Positions 11,252 to 22,859 of a stretch of DNA of 64,000 nucleotides are shown here, piece after piece (position 1 is the stretch's first letter; every line of letters starts with the position of its first letter). Under the pieces are notes generated by a model. The model had not been told where the DNA came from, searched no databases, and saw nothing but the letters and a program-made list of their open reading frames with translations. The stretch is from positions 36,155,538-36,219,537 of the forward strand of contig AP025041.1 of the NCBI GenBank assembly GCA_036186865.1, read 5' to 3'. This DNA comes from Eustoma russellianum (lineage: Eukaryota; Streptophyta; Magnoliopsida; Gentianales; Gentianaceae). The translations under genes were made by a program, and so were the position numbers.

Positions 11252-12639
11252 TATACACATATATATATATACATATATATATATATACATATATATATAC
11301 ACACACACACATATATATTTAACAACAATACATAATTATGGAACCACTTGGGCATAAACGATTTGCTATAGTTACGCCATTTAAAAAGGATCGTTACACC
11401 CAACTGCTACTTTAATTTAACTTGACGTGTAATGGCTAGTTCAAAATTTTCAGGATGTAACATTATGTCTCTCATTGCAAAGTAAAAAAAAAAAAGAATG
11501 ATATTTATGGGTCATGATAACATATGCCCACTTGTGTTTGCTATTTTCTGACATGACGAACGACGCCTTAAAAGTATTATTTATTAATGTTGGTTCCATA
11601 ATAATATCGTCAGATTTATATCTCATCGGACCCAATTAGAAGGTCAATCTAGGAACCGGCGTCACCATGGTTGGAAGCATGACAAATAGGGGTGCTTTAG
11701 GTTCTTGAAATGTCATTAGCGAAGTATGCAGCATCCCTTGACTAAGTATATACACCTATAAGTAAATTACTCACTCCATCCTCTTTTGTCTCTTTATATT
11801 TCTATTTTAGTAGTACAACTTTTGATGGACCCACGGCCATATGAAAACAATATTTTCAAACTTATACCATAAATTGAAACGTAAGCGTATATAGCAGACC
11901 TCTGCAGACTTGCCCGTGCAATTACGACGATTGGTGCAGCAAGATATCCTGGGCTTTCTGCATTTTAGAAGTTAGTTTTTCTTTGGATTTTGTTGCGTGC
12001 TGTATTTTTATTAAATATTTTCTATGAGATGAAACTACCTTTAATATTTTCTATCACATAAAACCACATTATTCTTCCACCATAAAGGAGATTATAATAA
12101 AATCATTTAGGAGTAAGGCATTGATTTCTATTTCGAGTCAAAGACACAATCTTAGTTGACTTTGAAATATGATGGAATAAAACAAAATGACTTAATAAAT
12201 TGATTGCGTTTCTTATATTGTGAAGTAGCAGTTGATCGACATAGATTGACGCAATTTTTTTTATGGTTTTTCAAGAAACAACCTCTGTGTGTCTCTAACA
12301 CATGTGTATGATTGCGTACATCTAACTTTCTCATACACAGCTATAAGTAGAAACCTCTAAAACAATGAGATAATTCTGTTGTATTTAGAAGTAACGCCAT
12401 CCTTTCCGTTGGAAAAGAATTACCATCAAACGTGAAACATAGTAAAAAAAAATCACAAGGGTCGCAGTTAACAAGGTTGATGGGAATTCAATCATTTGAT
12501 TATCAAATAATGAAAGTAGTAATGTGAACAAACATTGGTCTAAGATGCAAATAAAAATCCATTTAAATTATAGCGATTGAAAGCCCAAATAAGTAAATAA
12601 ATTGTTTTTTTTTTTAGAATTGTCTAGAGAATGTGCTTC
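11028..12639. other. Intergenic A+T-rich DNA with a TA/CA microsatellite
   Basis: 11215-11320 is a compound microsatellite of TA and CA repeats. The rest has no recognisable gene; the open frame through the microsatellite is spurious. Confidence 0.7.
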
Positions 12640-12757
12640 ACTGGAAGCAAACTCTCTATTCTTTAGGATAGAGGTATTGTTTGTTTGCCGCTCACCCTCC
12701 TCAGACCCTAACCATAGCTTTTGCTGTCGTTGGGATATACTGGGTATGATTGCTTGA
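12640..12757 (+). mobile_element. SINE-like 3' fragment (Au-type tail)
   Basis: Contains TTCACTGGAAGCAAACTCTC, a GATAGAGGTATTG segment, a CTCACCCTCCTCAGACCC segment and GTTGGGATATACTGGGTATG. This is the order of conserved blocks I know from the 3' part of plant Au-type SINEs. The same blocks occur inverted at 22027-22150, including the stretch GCTTTTGCTGTCGTTGGGAT. The fragment lacks a clear 5' tRNA-like part. Its right end abuts the truncated left LTR of Copia-2. Confidence 0.6.
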
Positions 12758-13309
12758 TTGATATAAGTTTTAAATTTACACGGTTGTTTTCCTTTTATAG
12801 GGGTGATTCTACTGCTAACGCCTTTATTTTTCAACTTGGACATTGGTCACTGTTCAGCTACATTATTTTTTAATGTCTAAGGTAACGCTAGTTACATGTC
12901 CTGCTCGGCCTTATGTACAACAAAAAAAATTTTAATTTACAATATTTACAAAGTATGTCAGTTCAGCCTTAACGCTGCTTCTTGACTTGTTGCATCACAT
13001 CGTCACCTCGCTCAGCACCTTTTCACTTCAGCTTCTTTGTTATCTTTAGCTCGTCTTTGTTACGTGCTTTTCTTCACATCAGCTCCTCTTCAGTTTAACA
13101 CAGCCTTTGTCCGTCTTCCTTAGTTCAGCTCAACTCGGCTTACTAACTTTGTTCACTTAATTCTATTCCAGTACGCTGATTATTTAGATCAGGTCGGCTT
13201 ACCTGACTGACTTTCTCCCTTAGTTTTATTTTCTAGCACGTTGAGTATTTAAATCAGATCGGCGTACCTCGGCTGAGCTCGGTACATCTTGGCTGGACTT
13301 ATTTCCACA
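12755..13309 (-). repeat. Left (3') LTR of Copia-2, outer end truncated
   Basis: Pairs with 17651-18214 over most of its length (for example CCTTTTATAGGGGTG, TGCTCGGCCTTATGTACA and CTTGGCTGGACTTATTTCCA). The inner end is TTCCACA at 13309. The outer end cannot be aligned beyond about 12755, where SINE-like sequence begins. Confidence 0.85.
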
Positions 13310-16300
13310 CTCCTCCTCAAGCTTAGTTGTATATATTCATACAACCAAGCTTGAACATTAAGTACTGAAAGACACTTGTTGAAACTGGCTTCATGAGGAG
13401 GTCTGTGATTTGATCTTTTGTGGAGATATGTACTAGGCTACCTCATTTCCTTCTATCTTTTCTTGGATAAAATGTCTGTCAATTTCTACGTGCTTTGACT
13501 TGTCATGCTGAACTGGATTCTATGCCATGTTTATTGTAGAGACACTGCCACAATAGATTTGGATAGGTAATCTTGCCTCTATATGAAGGTCTTCAAAAAC
13601 TCGTCTGATTCAAATGCCTTCACACATTCATAGTGCAAGTGCTCTTAGCTCATATCGATCTCGGATCCAGCCGAGTCTGCATCTGTAAACACCTTGATAC
13701 TTCAGTCTGCACTTTTTTTTTGAAACAGCCTTGTCCTGGTGCATTTTTAAGGTACATAAGAATTCTTAGAGCAGCTTGGAGGTGTTCATTAGTAGGAATA
13801 TGAATAAACTGCGATACAAAACTAATTGCATAACAAATATTAGGCCTAGTATGTGATAGATAGACTAATTTTCCAACTAGCCTCTGATAGTTAAGCTTAT
13901 CGGTTGGGTTAGTATCCCACTAATCTTTTGGCTTATGTCCAGGCTCCACTGGGGTTTTTGCTTGTCTGCATCCGATTAGACCAGTTTCCTTTAAAAGGTC
14001 GAGTGTATGTTTCCTTTGGGAAATAAACATTCCTTCTTTGCTCCTAGCAACCTCCATTCCTAGGAAGTACGTTAGCTTACCTCGATAATTCATTGCATAT
14101 TGCTTAGATAGTTGTGTCTTAATATTATCTATGTCATGGTTATCCTTCCCAGTTATTATGATGTCATCTACATATAATATCAGCACGATCAGCTCCCCCT
14201 TAGGTGAAACTCTGGTAAACAGTGTATGGTCATTATGGCTTTGAATAAATTTCAATTCTTTTAGTGTTTAATGAATGTTTTAAACCATGCCCGTGGTGAT
14301 TTTTTAGACCATATAGTGGTTTTCTTAATTTGCAAATTTTATTCTTATTAGCATCATTATTGAACCCTGGTCGTAACAAATGCACACCTCTTCGTCTAAG
14401 TCTTCATTTAAGAATGCATTTTTTACATCTAACTGATATAATTCCCAGTTTAGGTTGATAGCAATAGAAAAGATGACCATAGTGGTGTTTAGTTTAGCAA
14501 CTAGAGCAAATGTTTCTAAATAATCAATGACATATGTTTGAGTAAAGCCTTTTGCCACTAATCTTGTTTTATATTTGTTTATAGTTCCATTATTGTTGTA
14601 TTTAACTGTGAATATCTATTTAAACCCTACTGGTTTTACAGAAGCCAAGGTGAGAATTAGTTCCCATATTTGATCTTTTATCAAAGCATTCATCTCTTCA
14701 TGTACTGCATTGCGCCATTCAGGTTGGCTAAGTGCTTCTTCTGTTTTTGGGTCGGATGTTATTATCAAGTGATCATACAAATGTCCTAAAGTTTGGATTC
14801 AACTTATTATAGGATATACATTGTTCTATGGGGTATTTAGTGCAGATAGGATTCTTAATACACTCCTTTTTTTGTTTCCTTGTTGCTATTGGTTTGTCGT
14901 CTGTTTGAGTGTCATGGTCATATTCAGTGGTGTCCTCCAAAGGGGTTTCCTCTATTTCAGTGAGAGGTGGTTGTTCGGTGTATCAGGTCGGCTGTCAGAC
15001 CAGACCTTCCTGATCATTGGAGATGATATGAAGATTAATTTTGGGCTGTGAGTTCGCAGCTCGGCTGAGTAGCTGAGCTCTGCAAAGTTGGTAATTGTGA
15101 ATTAGACTCATACTCATTGTGCCTTAATTCTTTTGTTTCATTTATGAATCTGTAAAATGCATGTTTTTCATCAAATGTAACATCTAGTGTTACAAATATT
15201 CGTCTATTAGCCGGACAGTAACACTTGTATCTTTTCTATGAGTTAAAGTATCCCAAGAAAATGCACTTGATAGATCTAGGATCTAGTTTGCTCCTACGAC
15301 TGGGCTGAATGAGTACGCATGCTACACATCCAAACATTTTTGGTAGTAGTTCACAAAAGTAGCTTAGAGTGTGGGAAGTGTCTGAGGAGTATTTGTCTAA
15401 GAGTTTTTAAAGACAAGGTCATGTACGCCATCCTATTTATTAGGTATGTGGCGGATAGCATAGCTTCACCCCAGTATTGTTTAGGTACGTTCATGACAAA
15501 CATAATGGCTCGGGTGACTTCAAGGAGTTGTCCATTTTTTCTTTCTGCTACACTATTTTGTTGAGGGGTATAAATACAAGAAATTTGGTGATATATACCA
15601 TTTTCTAGCATAAAGTTTTGAATTACACTACCTAAGTATTATGACCCATTATCTGGGCTTAACGTTTTAAAGGTGCAGCCGAACAGGTTTTTAATAAGTG
15701 CAAAGTATCTCATAAAAGTTTATCCAACTTCACTTTTACTTTTTAATATATAGACCCAAGTAATTCTAGTATGATTGTGTACGAAGGTTATGAACCATTT
15801 TGTACCATTGATATTATCTATTTTGGACGGATCTCAGATGTCAAAATGAACAAGGTTAAATGGTGCAGAAGGCTTATATATTTTTCCTCGGTAACTTTGT
15901 TTTGTATGTTTAGCTATTTGACAAGTTTCACATGTGATATGTGTAAGATCAGCTGATCTAAATAATTTTGACATTAATCGTTTAAGTTGTAAAAAATTAG
16001 GATGACCAATCTATTCTGCCAAAGCAAAATGTCCCCTATACAAGAAGTTCTAGAGTGCATGGTATTCTGGTTCTTCGGCAACTCAGCTGTGCTAATTAGG
16101 GCTTTGTTGTCTGACTCTAGTAGGTACAAACCATCTATGTTTTTAGCATTGTCAATCATCACCTTCGTTTTGTTTTTCTGGAAACAACATTCTGGGATGA
16201 GAAACATGCTATGCAATTACTAACTCTAGCAAGTTTTTCTACTGACACCAGATTAAAACTTAGACTGGGAACATGGAATACATATTTTAGAATTACTTTA

Positions 16301-16650
16301 TCTTTGATCACAGCTGAGCCTGAACCTATAACTTCTAACGAAGTTCCATTAGCCATTTTTACTTTCATTGGTATTGTAAACAGAGTATATGAGTTCAAAA
16401 GGTTACCATTGTTTGTCATTTGATCAGTTGCCCTGGAGCCAATGCTCCAAGAACTGTTGGAGCTTGGCTGGACGTAGCCTGCTTGGTATCTTGGTCTGAG
16501 TCACCTCGGCCACTTCGTCTGTACAACAGATCGATCAGAGTAGTAATCTGATCCTTTTTCGGGACCTCAGTTTGAGCTACACCAAGACTCGGTGTACTGC
16601 TGATTTGATGCGCATCACTTTGTCCAGCAATGAATGATCTTGTTTGAGGC
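13310..16650 (-). pseudogene. Copia-2 pol pseudogene (protease, integrase, RT, RNase H)
   Basis: Read on the minus strand: 16419-16159 is the retropepsin/pre-integrase region (MKVKMANGTSLEVIGSG, LSFNLVSVEKL). 16216-15974 is the pre-integrase region. 15611-15351 is the integrase C-side (YTPQQNSVAERKN, then YWGEAMLSATYLINR). 14558-14325 is the RT N-side (KGFTQTYVIDYLETFALVAK, LYQLDVKNAFLNEDL). 14255-13920 is the RT palm with intact YVDDIIITG. Frame changes and stops separate every piece. RNase H (13320-13910) is very decayed. Confidence 0.85.
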
Positions 16651-17572
16651 CTCCAGGGTGCAGAGCTAGACTTCAGGGGTGGTATCTCTTCTCAGACCAG
16701 CTTTGCCTGCAACTTCCAGCAGTCATCTGCAGTATGACCTTCCTTCTTATAATAATTTACACACTTCACTTCCGGTAGAAATAAAGTGTCGCCAAACAGC
16801 CAGCATGGATGTTTCCGTTTATTGTTCGGTGTGCAGAGCAAAGGACTCCAAATTTGAAGTACCTACCATCATGACCTTTTTTCGGCTTTCTTTGTATTTA
16901 ATTTCTGCGAAGGCAGCCTTCAAAGGCTGGTAGTGGTTTTGTACTCAGAATCCGACTTCGAGCACTGTCAAATTCTGTGTTCAGTCCAATCAGGAAGCGA
17001 AAAACTCGCTTCCTTTTTGTTTATTTTTTATATAATCTAGCATCAGTGACACAAGACCACTTATGCGTTTCGAAAGAATCAATCTGCTGCCACGCCTTTG
17101 TCTGTAGTGTACAGTATTTACGAACAACCAGATTGCCTTGTTTAAGCTCATGAGGATGAGCTTCAATTTCATATAGTTCTGAGTTGTTGTCCTGCTTGAA
17201 ATACATTTCCTTGACTGCAACTCAGATTTCTGCTGCAGTATTGTACATCATGAAATGGTTAGAGATTTTAGGCTGCATAAAACGCATCAACCATGATATA
17301 ATCATGCTATTTTCTGACTTCCACAGTCGGAAGTTCGCATCAGTTTCAGATGGAACATGGACTGTCCCATATTGGTATTCCTCCTTGCCCTTGCCTGTTA
17401 TGAACACTTCTACCTTCCGAGACTACGATATGTAGTTATCTCTATTGACCTGGTGGCCGGTGATGATAATAGAGGAATCATCAGTGATTTGAGGGACACG
17501 TACCACTCTTGATGCCTGATCAGAAGTAGAGGTGACCTCCTTATACTCAGCAGGGCTGAAGAGAGTAGTCAT
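16651..17572 (-). pseudogene. Copia-2 gag pseudogene
   Basis: The likely ATG is at 17572 on the minus strand, about 80 bp inside the primer-binding site. 17407-17222 encodes a Copia gag core (LWKSENSMIISWLM and YNTAAEI). Around 16780-16730 is a nucleocapsid knuckle, CVNYYKKEGHTADDC, in which the second cysteine is Tyr and one extra residue separates it from the His, so zinc binding is probably lost. Several frameshifts break the gene. Confidence 0.75.
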
Positions 17573-17650
17573 TTTGAATAGATTTTAAAATTTTCAGAAA
17601 ACAGAGTAGGTAGCATGAAGTAGTAGAGAATCAGATTAGCTATCATACCA

Positions 17651-18214
17651 TGTCGTGATTGAAACGATTTTCATTCATTCGAGTTAAGTTTTATATTTAC
17701 ATGGTTATTTCCCTTTTATAGGGGTGTATCTACTCCCAACGTCTTTATTTTTCTACTTGGACAGTTGTCACTGTTCAGCTATAATATTTTCGAACGTCTA
17801 AGATAATGGCTAGTTACCTGTACTGCTCGGCCTTATGTACAGTAAAAAAAATTCTAAGTTACAATATTTAAGAAGTATGACAATTCAGCTTTAGTGCTGC
17901 TTCTTGGCTTGTGCTTCACCTCGTCACGTCGACTCAGCACCTTTTCACTTCAGCTACTTTGTTATCTTCAGCTCGTCTTTGTTCCGTGCTTCTCTTCACC
18001 TCAGCTCCTCTACAGTTTAGTACAACCTTTGTCTGTCTTCTTTAATTCAGCTCAGCTCCGCTGACTGACTTTGTTCACTTAGTTTTATTTTCCAACACAA
18101 TGAATATTTAGATCAGGTCGGTACACCTAAATGATTTTGTTCACTTAGTTTTATTTTTCAATACGGTGATTATTCAGATCAAGTCGGCATACCTTGGCTG
18201 GACTTATTTCCACA
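17651..18214 (-). repeat. Right (5') LTR of Copia-2 (564 bp)
   Basis: Bounded by TGTCGTGATT next to the primer-binding site and by TTATTTCCACA at 18214; on the minus strand it runs TGTGGAAATAAG to AATCACGACA. It matches the left LTR with many substitutions and small indels, so the insertion is old. Confidence 0.9.
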
Positions 18215-19743
18215 AAATGCAATTTCAAACAACTAAAATCCTAAGTAATTCAAAACGCGGTGTTCGATTTTTACAAAAGAACATAAGCAAAAAAAATTTA
18301 TTACTGCTATTAAATAAAGGAGTAATCTCAAAAGATGTTCTAGATGGTGTCCCCCCCCCCCTCCCCCTCCCCCTATTGGTCCTTATTCGCTCTTGAAGTT
18401 TCAGATGCAATATTCTCCAAGTACGTCACTTCATATTCGCAACTTTTTTTTTTGCAAGAACATGAACTCCAGTAATCTGATCAAGGACAAACGCCACGTG
18501 GATTCCCCCCCCCCCCCCCCCCAATGCTACAAAGCCATATAGAACTGATTCTCTTGAATGAACATGCACTAACTAAAAATTGCGTGTAAAAGAAAAGAAG
18601 AAAAACACAGAAACGAGACCAATAATTAATCAAGTGGGCTTCTTTACTATAATCGTGCCATTTGCTTTGCCAATTGTCGTAGTAGTAGAAAATTTTCCCT
18701 TGTGCTATTTCTGCACATACTGAACGTCGCTAACTGTACATGGTCAATCTTGGCGTTTATGCTATCTACATGTTTAGTAATATACGTTTAATAAGATAAA
18801 ATTTAAATTCCACTCGGCATTGAAGTGGAATCAAACATTGATCTTGACTTGTTTTTTTCTGAATAAATCAGCCATTTGAGCTATTTATGTGATCTACATG
18901 AAGATCAATCTTCAAATAGGGTCTAAATTCAAACTGAGACAACCATGTCATGGCACTTGAAAATCTAATCTCTCGTGGCTGTCTGCTTCCGTAAATTATA
19001 TAAGTTTTGATTCCTGATGCAAGTGTCTCATTAAAATCATAAGGAGAACCTCAGTTGCTGTATAAGAAGAGATCGAGGTGAACGTAGAACATTTCCTAGT
19101 TGGACAGGTGTTTCTTAAGCGGAACAAAAGCGCGTTTTACCCAACCAAATTACTTTTATAACGTAATGTTGTAATAACAGTTGCATAAGAGGGAACAGCT
19201 TTATAATACTATGCATTTGGTCTCTAAATGTTGCTACATTGGCGGTCTTGTGTTAAGTCTACTTGGTGACATGGTCATAGTAGGACCAATGGTTATTTAA
19301 AGTGCTCTCCTAATGATCTATCATCATATACTGTCCTTGCTTCCCCACTGCTCTGTTTTAATAACAAACTGTGGTTGATCTGGTGCCCAATCTTAGCATA
19401 AGAATGAATGTATCTAGTTTGTATGACTAGAAGTTTGATCAAGTACATGAAAATAACTAAGCAAAAGAGCACTTTTACCAAGCATGAATATCTCCACTTT
19501 CTTTTGTGAAAAGCTTGTTACTTCAGTCAAATGATCATCTTTTCAGAAAGAAAAAAGTCAAATAATCATCAGATCTTTCCAGATAATATTCCCTCAACAT
19601 TAATCCAGCATATTATTGTCGTACTTGCACTTAGATTAACCCCATTTACTCGCTTATGAACATACCACCAAAAATTCCATCTTCTGCAATTCAGAACTTG
19701 TACTCAAAGAAGACTCCTACAGAGGACAACACCGACGCTAGAC
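18215..19743. other. Intergenic DNA with poly-C tracts
   Basis: C-rich runs lie at 18351-18373 (C11 plus CTCCCCCTCCCCC) and 18505-18522 (C18). No gene family is recognisable in any frame. Long homopolymers here may be assembly-sensitive. Confidence 0.7.
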
Positions 19744-19839
19744 CTATGGAGTTTTGCTAATTTTTTGCTTCATGAATGTTTTCCTATCCCCTGTGAGTAG
19801 ATTGAATGCCTCGTCAAAAACTAGTGGCCGTGATGCTTT
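19744..19839 (-). other. Possible terminal exon of an unidentified gene
   Basis: On the minus strand, a TTGTAAG acceptor-like site is followed by 32 open codons ending in TAG. They encode KASRPLVFDEAFNLLTGD and a lysine-rich tail. The composition looks protein-like, but I do not recognise the family and found no upstream exon. It could be chance or a pseudogene fragment. Confidence 0.2.
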
Positions 19840-20068
19840 CTTACAATGTAACAATCAAAACCATATGAGCAGAAGTAAAATGTCATTCATAACAGAAGGG
19901 CAACCAGAATGTGTGCTTCAGTGAGGTCATAGCATTATGTAGGTGAGGAGCTCTTTGTTAACTCATGATCACTTTTCCTTCACAAGGGCTTTTCAAAAAG
20001 ACTTTGTTCTGTCATTTTAAAGAATCTGATGCACCAACAAAGGCCTAAACCAAGTAATGGTCCATTAG

Positions 20069-20286
20069 GCGGGTCCTGCAGGGTACTGGAAGTCCAGGTT
20101 TGACAACAAACTTTTTCCACTAGTATCTATGTATGAGATGTCGAACGATGGAAGCAGAAGGCTCTACAGGGATAGTTCAGTATGGTGGGTCTCCCAGGGG
20201 ACTGGAAGTCCAGGTTTCACAAGAAACTTTTTCTATTAGAATTATTAGTAGCTATGCATGAGATATCAAAATGAGCGAAACAGAAG
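20069..20286. repeat. Two-copy tandem duplication, ~117-bp period
   Basis: Both copies contain ACTGGAAGTCCAGGTTT, an AAACTTTTTC(C/T) segment and ATGAGAT, and end in GAAGCAGAAG or GAAACAGAAG. The second copy carries a small insertion. Non-coding, 3' of the zinc protein gene. Confidence 0.75.
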
Positions 20287-20721
20287 TCTCGCAACATGTT
20301 ATTGTAACAGCAAATGGACCGGTTGCCATGAAAAAGTATTAGTCTTAGTTTTGCATTGTTAAAGAACCTAACATGCCATGTCTGGAAGTTTTTAAGAGGA
20401 TTCATCCTTCTCATGTATTCTGGGTAGTGACCACTCTCCACTATTTTCTAAGCACTTCAAAGTTTGAACCATAACTGATGTTCATCCTAAGCTAAAAATA
20501 AAAAATTAAAAAAAATAATAATAGCAACAACAGAAGAACATGAAAACAAAAAAGGGGGACTTGATTATCAAACTTCCATTAATATTTGGCACCGTAAACT
20601 AGCATAATAAAATTGCATGAAACATTCAAAATGTAATTACATCTATTGAGCATCTAATATATGCGTGCTTAATCACTAGTGACATAATATATCCTGAAAA
20701 TATAAATCATAAGTCACCTCT

Positions 20722-21202
20722 TTATAGATGGCATTCATCGATACGATTCTTGTGCAGCTGGAATGCAGGAGTCACCCATCTTCCACAATTGCATTGCATT
20801 CCTGCCCAATTAAAAGAACCTAATCGTCCTTTGCAATGCAAGCATAGAAGCTTGTCTTCAACCCCACCGTCTTCAACTGCCATTACCAAACGAACATAAT
20901 AAGGATTTCTAAAGGCACAAAAAAAGTATAATAATTGCTGAATATAAAAAAGATTAAAAGTAATAGGTTTGCATACGTGCTTGCATCCATTTCATGGGCT
21001 CTACAAAAATAGATGAACATTGAGGTGGTTCCTGATCATTGTTTCTGCTTCTCCTTTTCCACTTAAAGCACTCTTGTCCTCCTCCAGGCTCATGATAAAC
21101 CACATGCTCCTGTGAAGCCACAATTCTCCGGCACTTTTTGCAACGATATACAATTTGAGGTTTCGAATCTGATTCAGAATTGAAATTAGCCTGCTCTTCC
21201 AT
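20722..21202 (-). CDS. YVH1/DUSP12-type zinc-binding protein (At4g18593-like, no phosphatase domain), two exons
   Basis: Exons complement(20977..21202) and complement(20722..20876) are separated by a 100-bp intron with GT and AG ends. Spliced length is 126 residues plus TAA. Exon 1 carries YRCKKC (C21, C24), H37, C45 and C62, then SIFVEPMKWMQ. Exon 2 carries LLCLHCKGRLGSFNWAGMQC followed by NCGRWVTPAFQLHKNRID. These are the signature blocks of the C-terminal zinc-binding domain of YVH1/DUSP12. The N-terminal dual-specificity phosphatase domain is missing, as in the Arabidopsis protein annotated 'probable inactive dual specificity protein phosphatase-like At4g18593', which is of similar length. 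In yeast and animals the YVH1 zinc domain, not the phosphatase, supports 60S ribosome maturation; a like role here is inference. No damage is seen, so the gene is probably functional. The ATG at 21202 is the first in frame. Confidence 0.9.
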
Positions 21203-21435
21203 AAGAATAAAAAAATAGGTACTGAGATCAAATTCCTGCAGAAAAACGCCACGGAAAATTCAGTTCGATTGACTGACAGCGAATTCCGTAAGAAATTGCC
21301 CTTCGTTTTTGTACCGGAGCGCCGACAAAATCGTCGGTAATAGGTATAGATAGAAACAATTCCCTTTACCTGCAAGGATATACAATATCTAAAGGGTGTT
21401 TGATCCTATTCCGCTTCTTTATCTTTCAATTGCAG
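21203..21435. other. 5' flank of the zinc protein gene
   Basis: Probable 5' UTR and promoter of the minus-strand gene. I see no clear TATA box. The sequence changes to a LINE fragment at about 21436. Confidence 0.5.
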
Positions 21436-21706
21436 AGGTAATCAGCAGTGGAAAAATATATCGGAGTGGGTAAGGAAAAATTTGATGTCTTCATGGCATC
21501 AGGATCATCTACACGGTGAATGGCCGTATATCTTTCGTGCGGGTTTGTACATCATCTGGTACTGGAGAAATCAGTTCGTGCATGGCAGTGTCCTACGACT
21601 CCCACCACCTGCAGCCGTGTCTAGTGATATTGCAAGGAGGGCGAGATACATGGCTCACGTGCTCTTGGATATGTATTTAGACAGTAGTGGCAATGTTATA
21701 AATTAA
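21436..21706 (+). pseudogene. Fragment of a LINE-type RNase H region
   Basis: An open frame from about 21436 to 21706 encodes WPYIFRAGLYIIWYWRNQFV, resembling the segment before RNase H in plant non-LTR retrotransposons (W..F....W.IW.WRN). It ends near an A-rich run at 21783-21792, as a 5'-truncated LINE would. No RT domain is present. Confidence 0.5.
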
Positions 21707-21792
21707 TCAGTAGTATTTCAGTTTGTATCTGATTGGTGTACGGACTTTATCTTTATATGAAATACTAAGATCCCTTTAAACCAAAAAAAAAA

Positions 21793-22026
21793 GCCAAAAT
21801 AAATAATATAATTTTAACAAAACACACCATTATTGTAATTTTGAGAAAAATTTCATTGTATCACCCACTATTTTGACAAAAATTTGTTGATAGATATAAA
21901 ATGGTTCTGATAGAACTGGTAGGGCTCTAAATCGGTTTTCGGAAAACCATTTAAGGAGGGACGAATCATAGTTTTGTGATAACCGTGTTAAGAATTGCCA
22001 CAATTCTTATAAAAGACAGATTCATC
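21793..22026. other. A+T-rich non-coding DNA
   Basis: Nothing recognisable; lies between two retroelement fragments. Confidence 0.6.
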
Positions 22027-22150
22027 ATCATCATCCGTACCCAGTATATCCCAACGACAGCAAAAGCTATCGTCAGGATCTGGGGAGGGTAAGTGGTAGG
22101 CAGACAATACCTCTACCCCAAGGGATAGAGAGTCTGCTTCCAGTGAGACC
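22027..22150 (-). mobile_element. SINE-like 3' fragment (Au-type tail), minus strand
   Basis: The complement reads CTCACTGGAAGCAGACTCTC, GGGGTAGAGGTATTG, CTTACCCTCCCCAGATCC and GTTGGGATATACTGGGTACG, then a GAT-repeat tail. It matches 12640-12757 block by block with about 20 percent difference, so two copies of one family are present. Confidence 0.6.
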
Positions 22151-22378
22151 CCCGACTCTACCTGCATAAATGCCATGATAATAGGGATATGTTTTGCTAG
22201 TGTGTTAGTGAGTAAATTCAAGAAATACAAATAAAGGCCTTTAGATATTAAAATACACATCACGTATATATGTACATGTAATGTAAAACAACGGTAAAAC
22301 ATACGCCACCAAGTGGAAAGTTAACCTAAAGCGTAGACAGTGTCTACGCCTATCTATGTCCCTACATATACTCTAAAG

Positions 22379-22739
22379 TGTCCCTATATATGACTTATAC
22401 CTCGTTAACCTTAATCTTATGTCTCCATAAACTCCTATCCTGGATCACGTCCTCAGAGAGATGCAAATCTAGTAAGTCATGTCTTATATGCTCATCCCAA
22501 GTCAGTTTGGGTCTGCCTTTATTCCTGTTTCCTTCTACAATTAGGCTTTCAATTGCTTTGACCGACGCCGTTGTCTGTCTTCGCTTGACATGCCCAAACC
22601 ATCTCAATCTTCCCTCCCTTATCTTATCGGCTATACTAGCCACGCCTAACCTTTCCCGAAACACCTCGTTTCTGATCCGGTCTAGCCTTGTATGTCCACA
22701 CATCCATCTTAACATTTTCATCTCTGCCACTTCCATCAA
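22379..22739 (-). pseudogene. RTE-type LINE reverse transcriptase, C-terminal fragment
   Basis: The minus-strand frame encodes MLRWMCGHTRLDRIRNEVFR, then RLRWFGHVKRR and GNRNKGRPKLTW. These blocks mark the region after the RT fingers and palm in plant RTE-clade LINEs. The rest of ORF2 is absent, as expected of a 5'-truncated copy. Some plant SINE tails resemble RTE 3' ends, and the SINE-like fragment lies 230 bp away on the same strand. Confidence 0.85.
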
Positions 22740-22859
22740 ATCTCACAATATTTCTATTCTAAAATTTTGAAATTTTAAAAAACAAACATGTGTTGACTAG
22801 ATCTACACACAACATGAAACACTACGAAGACAGATGAGAACTCGACGAAGTTGTGAGTT

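Larger units (their letters stand above)
12755..18214 (-). mobile_element. Copia-2: degenerate Copia LTR retrotransposon
   Basis: Two LTRs in direct orientation (about 12755-13309 and 17651-18214) flank a minus-strand gag-pol region. Right of the internal region, the complement of 17638-17650 reads TGGTATGATAGC, a degenerate tRNA-Met primer site. Left of it, the complement of 13310-13324 is the purine tract GAGGAGGAG. Coding order on the minus strand is gag, zinc knuckle, protease, integrase, RT, RNase H, as expected for Copia. All frames are broken by shifts and stops, and no clear target duplication remains. Confidence 0.9.

Noticed and set aside
12719..12724. Target duplication for Copia-2
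   Set aside because: The flanks TTTGC and AAATG do not match, and the left LTR end is replaced by SINE-like sequence.
22378..22770. 130-residue plus-strand frame
   Set aside because: It is the complement of the RTE LINE reverse transcriptase fragment, which has clear family motifs on the minus strand.
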